Program-made: the position numbers and the translations under genes
Assembly: GCA_002424045.1 (NCBI GenBank)
Contig: DIPH01000002.1
Location: 1-64,000 of the forward strand
Length of the DNA stretch: 64,000 nt
Origin: Firmicutes bacterium UBA5493
Lineage (GTDB): Bacteria; Bacillota; Limnochordia; Darwinibacteriales; Darwinibacteriaceae
Reading direction: 5' to 3'
The notes under the pieces: model-generated
What the model saw: only the letters and a program-made list of their open reading frames with translations
Databases searched by the model: none
What the model was told of the DNA's origin: nothing
Shown here: in pieces, positions 25,120 through 32,877 of the stretch
Layout of the letters: every line of letters begins with the position of its first letter
Numbering within the stretch: position 1 is the first letter of the stretch

Positions 25120-25581
25120 ATGATCGATCTAAAAGGCAAGCATATTGCTGTTATTGGCGATCGAGATGGTATTCCGGGTCCAGCTATTGAAGCCTGCATC
25201 AAAGACTCAGGCGCAATAGTAGGTTTCTCCACCACCGAATGCTTTGTTTGAACGGCGGCAGGAGCAATGGACCTAGAAAACCAAACTCGAATTAAAGAGT
25301 TGGTTGAAAAGGTAGGCAAGGAAAACGTAGTTGTAATCTTAGGTGGAGCAGAAGCAGAAGCGTCTGGTCTAGCCGCTGAAACAGTTACAACTGGTGATCC
25401 TACTTTTGCGGGTCCATTGACAGGAGTTCAGTTAGAACTCCCCGTATACCATATTCTTGAGCTTAAAGACATCGTTCCTGAAGATGTGTGGGAAGACCAG
25501 ATTAGTATGATGGAAATGGTTCTAGATGTAGATGACATCATCAAGGAAGTCACCACCTATCGTACACAGAATGGGGGGTAA
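25120..25581 (+). CDS. grdA: Glycine reductase selenoprotein A (Sec44)
   Basis: 153-residue selenoprotein read through an in-frame TGA at 25249-25251 (residue 44). The context CFV-Sec-TAAGAMDLENQ is the invariant GrdA active site. Selenoprotein A takes the carboxymethyl group from protein B as a Sec selenoether and passes it to protein C. ATG at 25120 follows AGAAGGAGGA. A gene caller that treats TGA as stop would report only a fragment from 25267. The bacterial SECIS hairpin should lie directly after the TGA; its fold was not resolved by eye. Confidence 0.97.
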
Positions 25582-25585
25582 ATGC

Positions 25586-26893
25586 ATGGATGAGAAACGT
25601 ATCGTTCTCTATATAAATCAATTTTTTGGACAAATTGGCGGAGAAGACATGGCCCACATTGAGCCCCAAAGTCACGATAAACCGATTGGTCCTGGCGTAG
25701 GGTTATCCAATCTGCTTCCAAAGAACTGTACCATCGTTGGAACGATCATCTGTGGTGATAGTTACTTCAACGAAAACTTGGAGGAAGCAAGCGCCACCGT
25801 GGGTAAGATGATCAAGGATTTCAATCCTGATTTGGTCATCGCTGGCCCTGCCTTCAATGCAGGACGCTATGGTATGGCCTGCGGAACCGTAGGTAAGATT
25901 GCTCATGATATGGGTATTCCAGCCGTTTCTGGCATGTATATAGAGAATCCCGGGGTAGAAAGCTATCGCCAATACCTCTATATAGTTGAAACGACTAATT
26001 CCGCAGCTGGTATGCGTACTGCCTTGCCCGCTATAGCCAAGTTAGCAGGCAAAGTTGTTAATGGCGAACCTATGGGTACTCCTACTGAAGAAGGTTACCT
26101 CAGCAGGGGCATTCGTAAGAACGTCTTCGCCGAAAAAAGAGGTTCAGATCGGGCCGTTGACATGCTCCTTAAGAAGCTCGCAGGGGAAGAATTTGAAACA
26201 GAGTATCCTATTCCCCTCTTTGACCGGGTAGAACCAGCAGCAGCCATCCCTGAGCTCAGTAAGGTTACTGTAGCACTGGTTACCAGCGGCGGAATCGTCC
26301 CTAAAGGCAATCCCGACCGCATCGAGGCTTCCAGCGCTTCGCACTACGGCAAGTACTCCATCGAAGGCCTAGAAGGTCTCACCTCTGAGGGTTTCCAAAC
26401 AGCCCATGGCGGATATGACCCCGTCTATGCCAACGAAGCACCCAACCGGGTCATGCCCGTAGATGCTTTGCGCGCTCTGGAGAAGGAAGGAAAAATAGGT
26501 AAACTGTTCCCCTACTTCTATGCCACAGTGGGCAACGGCACATCAGTAGCAAATGCCGTGAAGTTTGCCACAGAAATCGCCCACGAGTTGGTGAACGAAG
26601 GTGTACAGGCAGTTATCTTAACCAGCACCTGAGGCACCTGTACTCGTTGCGGCGCAACGATGGTAAAAGAAATTGAACGGGCTGGAATCGCTGTTGTACA
26701 CATTTGTACAGTGACGCCCATCTCCTTAACCGTGGGAGCAAACCGAATCGTCCCGGCAGTGGCCATTCCCCATCCATTAGGGAATCCCAAACTGTCGGAA
26801 AAAGAGGAGTTTAGTCTGCGCAAGAAGCTTGTTGAAAAGGCACTAAGTGCCCTAGCGACACCGGTTTCTGAACAGACTGTATTTGAAGACTAA
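25586..26893 (+). CDS. grdB: Glycine/betaine/sarcosine reductase selenoprotein B (GrdB type, Sec349)
   Basis: 435-residue selenoprotein with an in-frame TGA at 26630-26632 (residue 349) in the context LTST-Sec-GTCTRCGATM, the conserved GrdB/GrdF/GrdH active site. Together with GrdE it forms substrate-specific protein B. The sequence ALVTSGGIVPKGNPDRIE and the adjoining grdE and grdA support this. Whether the substrate is glycine, betaine or sarcosine is not settled by motif reading. ATG at 25586 follows GGGGGGT and starts four bases after grdA. Conventional translation would split it at 26632. Confidence 0.95.
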
Positions 26894-26910
26894 GCATTAA
26901 CGAACGTTGG

Positions 26911-27011
26911 AAGGGTCCCACGCCCAGTGGATGTTTGACGATGTCAAACTCCACGATGAATACGAAGTATTCATCCGATTGCAGTAGCAATCAGCAAGGG
27001 TAGGGACCCTT
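26911..27011 (+). repeat. Four-way-junction inverted-repeat element between grdB and grdCD
   Basis: A 101-base cloverleaf-like array. Outer stem AAGGGTCCC (26911-26919) with GGGACCCTT (27003-27011). Inside it are three consecutive hairpins: GTGGA-t-GTTTGAC with loop GAT (26927-26954, 12 base pairs with one bulge), GATGAATAC/GTATTCATC with loop GAA (26955-26975, perfect) and GATTGC/GCAATC with loop AGTA (26977-26992, perfect). CCC/GGG can extend the outer stem inward. It ends nine bases before the GGAGGTG of grdCD. All pairings are read directly. Role unknown: structured mRNA element, processing site, or palindromic mobile repeat. Confidence 0.85.
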
Positions 27012-27033
27012 TACCTATGTGGAGGTGTGTGTA

Positions 27034-29547
27034 TTGACCAACCCTGTTGTAAAAGCAGCAAGTTATTGTCTGTTCCATGCACCAGATATGGTGCTCACCC
27101 ATGGAACTACGTTAACCATGGAGCGGGCTAAAAACCCTGACTCTCCTTTATTTGAACAAGTGCAGAAGGGCTTGCGCCCCTTTGAAGGTGTTGTAGCCTA
27201 TCCCCCGAACCAGGTCTATATTGGAAACATCGATCCAGACGAATTAGCTCAAATTCCTCAGCCGTGGTATGAGAACCTGGCTGAGCCAAAGAGGCAAGGC
27301 AAGCTTGGCGAAATCTTCCCCATGGATGAATTCATAGCGATGATGAAAATCGTTGACGCCTTTGAATTGGTACTCATAGAGGATAATTTTGCCAAAGCAG
27401 TAATAGAGCGACTCCAGAGCCATCCCCTCTTTACGGATGAAGATTTTGCAATCCTAGCAAAAACGCAGGCTATAGACGAGATCAATGGGCTTCTGGACAA
27501 AAAAACCGCTGTGCCCCTGGAGTTCGAAGGCAAAGTAGTTGGGTGTGTTAAAAGAGCCCATGAATATGACGTTAACCTCAGCGCTGATATCATGTTTGAG
27601 AATTTAGCAGCCAAAGCAGGTGGAGTGCTCAGCCTTAGACATCTCTTGTGGAATAATGACATTGATCCCGCCACCGTTGACTATATTATTGAAACCTCCG
27701 AAGAAGCTGCTGGAGATATGAACCAGCGGGGTGGGGGCAACTTTGCCAAGTCCATTGGCGAAAAATGCGGTTGCATCAATGCCACCGGTTCTGACACCCG
27801 CTCCTTCTGTGCTGGCCCCGCCCATAGTGTTATCAATGCCACTGGTTTGGTAAAGTCTGGCATTTATAAGAACGTAGTAGTTGTGGCAGGTGGAGCAACA
27901 GCCAAGCTCGGTATGAACTCTAGAGACCATGTCAAAAAGGAAGTGCCTGTCCTGGAAGACTGCATGGGTGGCTTTGCCCTTCTGATCGGCGCCGATGATG
28001 GAGTCAACCCCATTATTCGTACCGATGCCATCGGACGGCACAGAGTGGGCACAGGATCCTCGCCACAAGCAGTTACAACCGCCCTAGTTACCGATCCTTT
28101 GCAAGCTGCCGGACTTAGCATTACTGATGTTGATAAGTTCAGCGTAGAAATGCAAAACCCTGAGATCACAGTTCCTGCTGGAGCTGGCGATGTACCTCTA
28201 GCTAACTACAAGATGATTGCGGCCCTAGGCGTAAAACAAGGTTCCCTTGAGCGGACGGAAATCAACAGTTTTGTAGAGGAACATGGACTAAAGGGCTGGG
28301 CTCCCACCCAGGGACACATTCCCTCAGGAGTACCTTTCGTAGGCTTTGCCCGTGAAGGTCTTTTAAACGGCACGTTGAAACGGGTTATGATTGTGGGTAA
28401 AGGTAGTCTTTTCTTGGCCCGTTTAACCAACCTCTTTGATGGTGTTTCTTTCATCATGGAACCCAATAGTGGGAAGGGATCATCCACCACTGTAACAGCG
28501 GAAAAGATGGTCACCGTAGGTGTTACCCTACTCGGTAGCGAACACGGTGTGGAAGAAGTTGTGCGCGGTGCCGAGCTGGCCCAGCGCAAACACAGGAATA
28601 TTAAGGTTGTAGCTATCGGACCAAAAGGTAGCACATCCCTGCCTGTGGTCGAAGCCAACACCGAAGAAGAGCAGCGTTCCGCCATGGAAAACCTCCTAAG
28701 AACTGGCGAGATTGACGCCTGCGTCACCATGCATTACAACTTCCCACTAGGCGTAACAACCATCGGTCGGGTTATGGCCCCAGCCACTGGACGTGAAATG
28801 CTCATTGCATCCACAACTGGAATGTCTGCTGGCAACCGCACCGAAGCCATGCACAAAAATGCCATTTTGGGCGTTGCAGTAGCGAAGGGCTTAGGCATCG
28901 AAGATCCGGAAGTAGGAATTCTGAATGTGGATGGCGCCCTCACAACGGAACGTTCATTGCGCGATCTCGAAAAAGAAGGCTATGCCATCAACTGGGCGGC
29001 CTCAGGGCGTGCAGACGGCCAAGCAGTGATGCGCGGTAATGACGCCTTGACTGGCGCCTGTGATGTTCTTGTCACGGACTCCCTGACAGGAAACATCCTC
29101 GTCAAAATGCTCTCCGCCCTCAATACCGGTGGAAGCATTGAGAGCGTAGGCTATGGTTATGGTCCAGGCGTAGGTGAAGGCTACAAGCAAATCGTCAATA
29201 TCGTCTCCAGAGCTTCTGGTGCACCCGTTATTGCAGGTGCAGTAGAGTTCGCGGCAGATATGGCGAACGCCAAGTTGCCTGAGCTGGTAGAGGCAGAGCT
29301 AACGAAGGCCAAGTTGATCAAAGCCGAAGCCGCAGACGGGGTACAAAAGCCCCCAGCAAAGCCTGTGGACCAAGAGATTACAGGGATTGACGTTTTAGAA
29401 ATTGAAGATGCAACTGAAGCCCTCTGGAAAGAGAACATCTATGCCGAAGCAGGCATGGGTTGCACAGGACCAGTGGTTATGGTAGCCCCTGAAGATTTGG
29501 AGGTTGCCATGGCAAAGCTCAAAGAGCTAGGATTCCTTGGCGAATAA
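27034..29547 (+). CDS. grdCD: Fused glycine reductase protein C subunits (GrdC-GrdD)
   Basis: 837 residues. About 1-475 match GrdC, the FabH-like beta subunit (VAYPPNQVYIGNIDPDEL, CGCINATGSDTRSFCAGPAHS, HIPSGVPFVGFA). About 490-837 match GrdD, the PlsX-like alpha subunit (GVTLLGSEHGVEEVVRGAELA, HYNFPLGVTTIGRVMAPATG, and the C-terminal GMGCTGPVV cysteine). The normal arrangement is two adjacent genes. The junction is a short SGKGSSTTVTAEK linker, and the usual N-terminal helix of GrdD is missing. Protein C releases acetyl phosphate from the selenoprotein A carboxymethyl adduct. TTG at 27034 is six bases after GGAGGTG; GTG at 27019 lies upstream of that site. No in-frame stop separates the halves. 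Confidence 0.92.
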   Translation: MTNPVVKAASYCLFHAPDMVLTHGTTLTMERAKNPDSPLFEQVQKGLRPFEGVVAYPPNQVYIGNIDPDELAQIPQPWYENLAEPKRQGKLGEIFPMDEFIAMMKIVDAFELVLIEDNFAKAVIERLQSHPLFTDEDFAILAKTQAIDEINGLLDKKTAVPLEFEGKVVGCVKRAHEYDVNLSADIMFENLAAKAGGVLSLRHLLWNNDIDPATVDYIIETSEEAAGDMNQRGGGNFAKSIGEKCGCINATGSDTRSFCAGPAHSVINATGLVKSGIYKNVVVVAGGATAKLGMNSRDHVKKEVPVLEDCMGGFALLIGADDGVNPIIRTDAIGRHRVGTGSSPQAVTTALVTDPLQAAGLSITDVDKFSVEMQNPEITVPAGAGDVPLANYKMIAALGVKQGSLERTEINSFVEEHGLKGWAPTQGHIPSGVPFVGFAREGLLNGTLKRVMIVGKGSLFLARLTNLFDGVSFIMEPNSGKGSSTTVTAEKMVTVGVTLLGSEHGVEEVVRGAELAQRKHRNIKVVAIGPKGSTSLPVVEANTEEEQRSAMENLLRTGEIDACVTMHYNFPLGVTTIGRVMAPATGREMLIASTTGMSAGNRTEAMHKNAILGVAVAKGLGIEDPEVGILNVDGALTTERSLRDLEKEGYAINWAASGRADGQAVMRGNDALTGACDVLVTDSLTGNILVKMLSALNTGGSIESVGYGYGPGVGEGYKQIVNIVSRASGAPVIAGAVEFAADMANAKLPELVEAELTKAKLIKAEAADGVQKPPAKPVDQEITGIDVLEIEDATEALWKENIYAEAGMGCTGPVVMVAPEDLEVAMAKLKELGFLGE

Positions 29548-29559
29548 CTACAACGTATG

Positions 29560-29588
29560 GAGGAACGTGCCTGGCCGGCACGTTCCTC
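29560..29588 (+). terminator. Terminator hairpin of the grd operon
   Basis: Perfect 12-base-pair stem GAGGAACGTGCC/GGCACGTTCCTC with a five-base loop, 13 bases after the grdCD stop; the following T-tract is weak (GCTCTTC). Confidence 0.7.
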
Positions 29589-29622
29589 GCTCTTCAGTGT
29601 AGTCGTTCGCCTTCTTTCCCCT

Positions 29623-30441
29623 TCACTTGTCCAAGTTCACTGTCACAGTACTAAAATTCGACCGAATCACCACAGGATGCACACCCTCACCCCACTGCCC
29701 ACGGGCCCCGACTCGATTCTCCCCAATGTCAACCTTAAACCCTGCATTGTGCTTCAGTGAGCCGTTTGTGACCTCAATATCGAAGTCATAGCCCCCGTCA
29801 ATGGCGGCAAGCCCAATGGTGCTTGTTGAAAAGGAGTCATGCAGAGTAATGGGTCCCGCGATTTGGCGCAGATCTACGACACCAAAACGATTTTGGATCG
29901 TCGCCGTTCCTTCCAAACCCCAAACGTCCACATCGGAAAAACTTGCCTCCAAGTTCAAGAATCCCACGAAACTTTTAATTTTGACTTGCCCAAAATGCTG
30001 TTCAACGCTTACCTCCATACCAGCCGGAACTTCCACCACGAAACTTACCTCAGCTTCCTGCAGGCTTTGGCCTTCACTCTTTCCTCCAGTTAGCTCGTAG
30101 CCAAGCTCGGATTCAGAAATACTCTCTCTTACGTCGAGGCGATCTAGAACATCTTGGCTATCAGCGCCAATGGTGGAAATGACCCTAATCTCGTCATCGT
30201 CTGTAGATCTGAGATGAATCACACCTTGTTGCCCCTTGATCGCAAGGGTAGTAAACTCATCCTGTGACTGGATGAACGTCTGTTTCTTCTCAAATGCGGC
30301 ATCACTGAAGTTAGGACCAATATTAAAATGGATCGAGGGTTGTCCAGTGGAACTCTGGTCTCCTCCAAAATAGCGGACGTCTACAACAAAGAGTAGTGTT
30401 AACAGCGCAAGAACAGCCAGCGTCATTCTACGAATTTTCAT
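29623..30441 (-). CDS. DUF4097-type beta-repeat protein, membrane-anchored
   Basis: 272 residues: one N-terminal membrane segment (LAVLALLTLLFVVDV), then a region of repeated short beta strands (SFVVEVPAGMEVSVEQHFGQVKIKSFVGFLNLEASFSD) as in DUF4097 proteins, which form a beta-solenoid outside the membrane. Last gene of a GntR-ATPase-permease operon, 12 bases after the permease, so perhaps it senses envelope stress together with the transporter. Start behind GGAGGGG. Confidence 0.75.
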   Translation of the reverse strand: MKIRRMTLAVLALLTLLFVVDVRYFGGDQSSTGQPSIHFNIGPNFSDAAFEKKQTFIQSQDEFTTLAIKGQQGVIHLRSTDDDEIRVISTIGADSQDVLDRLDVRESISESELGYELTGGKSEGQSLQEAEVSFVVEVPAGMEVSVEQHFGQVKIKSFVGFLNLEASFSDVDVWGLEGTATIQNRFGVVDLRQIAGPITLHDSFSTSTIGLAAIDGGYDFDIEVTNGSLKHNAGFKVDIGENRVGARGQWGEGVHPVVIRSNFSTVTVNLDK

Positions 30442-30453
30442 TGTTTTCCCCTC

Positions 30454-31218
30454 CTATCCATTGACTTCCACATAATGTTCAAAGAGGTAGCTTGTTAAGA
30501 CAAGTATGGCAAGAATCCCAAGCCAAGTGCCCATTTCAGGGGCAAGATTCCACTCGGCCACTATCCCCTGCCTTAGCTCATCGAGGCGGAAGAGCTTATG
30601 CAATGGAAGTTTTGGCATCCAGCGGAAGAGAGGTTCAAGAAGTACACCAAGCTTTTCCACTAACCAACCGCTCAAAATCAATGTCCAAATAGCCACTAAG
30701 CCCTGTACGCGACCTACCATCTTGCTTATTACAAAAGCCAATTGCACAAAAATGACCACCGAGGCGAGCAGAGCAAGGCCAATTAGATACAACAAGAGGC
30801 CATTTCGTAGCGCCCAGACGACACTCGGCAAAATCTCCATGGCTTCCTGCACCAATGGAGCGAAAAACAGCAGTGTACCAATTGCAGTCACCCCCAAGAG
30901 GACTGTATACTCTATCCAGATCGCAAGCAGTTTGGCTAACATCACTTGCCAACCAGGCACCGGCAGGACCAAGAGGGTGTAGACTGTATCTTCACGCCAC
31001 TCCGTTCGCAAGGTTTGAAAACTCTGCCACAGCAACCACAAAGGTAAAAACACAAGGGGCATGACAATAGAGGCAAACGCTGCTTCAATCGGCCAACCAC
31101 CCGTTGATATTTTAAAGCGTGTGAAGAACATGAGAATTAAAGTAATCCCGGAGAGAAAGCCCATGGGTAAAAGGCTCGCCTGCAAGTCTTTTCGCAACAA
31201 CCTGAGAAAACGCTTCAT
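30454..31218 (-). CDS. ABC-2 type permease
   Basis: 254-residue membrane protein with six predicted transmembrane segments; N-terminal MKRFLRLLRKDLQASLLP is typical of ABC-2 exporter permeases. Its ATG overlaps the ATPase stop (TAATG). The partner ATPase is the preceding gene. Substrate unknown; YtrA-type systems in Bacillus respond to cell-wall antibiotics. Confidence 0.82.
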   Translation of the reverse strand: MKRFLRLLRKDLQASLLPMGFLSGITLILMFFTRFKISTGGWPIEAAFASIVMPLVFLPLWLLWQSFQTLRTEWREDTVYTLLVLPVPGWQVMLAKLLAIWIEYTVLLGVTAIGTLLFFAPLVQEAMEILPSVVWALRNGLLLYLIGLALLASVVIFVQLAFVISKMVGRVQGLVAIWTLILSGWLVEKLGVLLEPLFRWMPKLPLHKLFRLDELRQGIVAEWNLAPEMGTWLGILAILVLTSYLFEHYVEVNG

Positions 31219-31925
31219 TAGGCAAAAACCTCCTTAAACAAGTCATTGATGGATTTTCCATACTGATGGCGTAAGTCTTCTGCATAACCTTGAAGATTGA
31301 TGGTACCTTCATCTAGAAAGACCACCGCGTCGAAAAGCTGCTCTGTATCCCCTACCGCGTGGGTAGAAATGATCATGGTCTGTTCTTCACTCTTGAATTG
31401 ACGCACAATTCCCTCCACAATCCGATCCCTGGAGGCTGGATCAATCCCACTAAAGGGCTCATCGAGCAAGAGCAGTGGCGCTTTACGAGCCAAGGCCAAA
31501 ATGAGTTTCAAACGAGCCCGCATACCCTTAGAGAGGGAGCTCACTTTCTTGGATGGATCTAGCCCCATAAACGCTAAGAGTCCAGGTACCCGCTCTTCTT
31601 CCCAGTCATCGTAGAAGGTGGAGGTAAAGTCTATTGCTTGCCTAATCGTCATCCAACGATAAAGGTTTTCCACTTCGGGAACGAAAGCTATTTGAGCCTT
31701 CGTGTGACGAGAACGACTATGTCCAAAGATCTCAATGTCTCCTCCATCGGGATTTACCAAACCTACGATACACTTCAATAGCGTTGATTTACCGCTTCCA
31801 TTGGGTCCCAAGAGACCCCAGATTTCACCTTGGGGCATAGTCAAATCAATACCCTTCAGCGCTTCCACTTTAGGATACTTCTTTCTCAGATTCCTAACGA
31901 CTAATACTTGGTTGGTTGTGGTCAC
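31218..31925 (-). CDS. ABC transporter ATP-binding protein
   Basis: 235 residues. Walker A GPNGSGKST, Q-loop (AFVPEVENLY), signature LSKGMRARLKL, Walker B LLLLDEPFSGID and switch His in STHAVGD are all visible. The signature LSKGM is that of the YtrB-like exporter branch. GTG start overlaps the GntR stop by four bases (GTGA) with GAGGTG upstream. Confidence 0.93.
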   Translation of the reverse strand: MTTTNQVLVVRNLRKKYPKVEALKGIDLTMPQGEIWGLLGPNGSGKSTLLKCIVGLVNPDGGDIEIFGHSRSRHTKAQIAFVPEVENLYRWMTIRQAIDFTSTFYDDWEEERVPGLLAFMGLDPSKKVSSLSKGMRARLKLILALARKAPLLLLDEPFSGIDPASRDRIVEGIVRQFKSEEQTMIISTHAVGDTEQLFDAVVFLDEGTINLQGYAEDLRHQYGKSINDLFKEVFA

Positions 31926-32314
31926 TTGTTATTCACCTCTTCCTTGCTGTCAATCTCCGAAAATCGAGTCTTCACAACGTCTAGTGTAGCTTCTTCGCTC
32001 AGTCCAAGTGCTTGTACAGCCCGGACAAACTCATCCACAAGATTCGTCAGCATTTCCTTCCTCGTCTCCTCCACAACTCCTTGATTCTGGCAAACAAACG
32101 TGCCTTGTCCCCGCAGGGTTTCCACAAGACCCAAAATTTCCATTTCACGATACGCCCTTTGAACGGTATTGGCATTAACTTTGACCTGGGCCGCCAAATC
32201 CCGCTGGGAAGGGACTTTGTCTCCCGGCTGTAATTGGCCAGTGACAATTTGGCGTTTAAATTCCTCTATGATCTGCAAATATATGGGTGTAGATGTACTG
32301 AAATCAATCTTCAA
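31922..32314 (-). CDS. GntR-family regulator, YtrA subfamily
   Basis: 130 residues: winged helix (IYLQIIEEFKRQIVTGQLQPGDKVPSQRDLAAQVKVNANTVQRAYREMEILGL...RGQGTFV) with a short C-terminal helical tail, the YtrA layout. It leads the ABC operon and probably represses it by binding the palindromes at 32334-32363 just downstream of its own -10 box. TTG start. Confidence 0.92.
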   Translation of the reverse strand: MKIDFSTSTPIYLQIIEEFKRQIVTGQLQPGDKVPSQRDLAAQVKVNANTVQRAYREMEILGLVETLRGQGTFVCQNQGVVEETRKEMLTNLVDEFVRAVQALGLSEEATLDVVKTRFSEIDSKEEVNNK

Positions 32315-32333
32315 ATTCCTGCCACCCCTTTCT

Positions 32334-32363
32334 ACTAGTGCACTAGTTATCTAGTACACTAGT
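32334..32363 (-). promoter_or_regulatory. Double palindromic operator for the GntR/YtrA-type regulator
   Basis: ACTAGTGCACTAGT (32334-32347) is a perfect 14-base palindrome and CTAGTACACTAG (32351-32362) is a near-perfect second copy with 17-base periodicity. They lie immediately downstream of the -10 box of the operon, where a bound repressor would block transcription. Binding by the adjacent GntR protein is inferred. Confidence 0.82.
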
Positions 32364-32392
32364 ATCATAAACTCTCCGTTGAAATTTGTCAA
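32364..32392 (-). promoter_or_regulatory. Promoter of the GntR-ABC-DUF4097 operon
   Basis: Minus strand TTGACA (32387-32392), 17-base spacer, TATGAT (32364-32369). Confidence 0.88.
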
Positions 32393-32456
32393 CTGCTTTT
32401 TCAAAGCTTGTATTTTAAGGAGTTTTCCGCACAGACTAACTTTGGGGGGTTAGCCT

Positions 32457-32801
32457 ATGTTTAATCAGTCACACTTCCTCGGAAAATACGCCATGATCAC
32501 AGTGGTATCACTGCTAACACTTACCCTATTTGACAGTAATCCCTGGTGGAAAGTGCTCTTTTTTGCCATCCCAGCGACCTTGCTGAATCTGTATTTAACT
32601 GGCCTGGCCCTGCAACAAGCATGGTCACAGGTGATGACTGCCCCCCTCCAAGGAGTTGTTGCAGCTTTCTTGGCTTACTTAGTTAGTTTAGCCACGGTCT
32701 TTCGAGCCACATTTGGCACCTTAGTGGGCTTTGCTCTGCTTTTGAGCGTAGTAGAATATCTTTTGGCTGGATTTTTCCCACAAAAACACCATGAGGAATG
32801 A
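32457..32801 (+). CDS. Small membrane protein, four transmembrane segments
   Basis: 114 residues, strongly hydrophobic with four predicted membrane helices and a polar tail QKHHEE. It resembles the size and layout of DUF2512 (YndM-like) proteins, but no decisive motif was recognised. GGGGGG precedes the ATG. The stop codon lies inside the loop of the hairpin at 32784-32814. Confidence 0.6.
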   Translation: MFNQSHFLGKYAMITVVSLLTLTLFDSNPWWKVLFFAIPATLLNLYLTGLALQQAWSQVMTAPLQGVVAAFLAYLVSLATVFRATFGTLVGFALLLSVVEYLLAGFFPQKHHEE

Positions 32802-32816
32802 CCCCATGGTGTTTCG
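32784..32816 (+). terminator. Possible terminator hairpin overlapping the small membrane protein stop
   Basis: Ten-base-pair stem AAACACCATG/CATGGTGTTT with an 11-base loop containing the stop codon; T-tract is only the TTT within the stem. Confidence 0.5.
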
Positions 32817-32877
32817 CAAATCAGCATGGTATAATAACTTAATGTGACTTACAAATACGACACTAAGGTGAGTGCTT

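Noticed and set aside
26911..27011. Integron attC site or tRNA gene
   Set aside because: No attC core boxes, and the arms do not fit tRNA geometry (no T-arm consensus, no acceptor-CCA).
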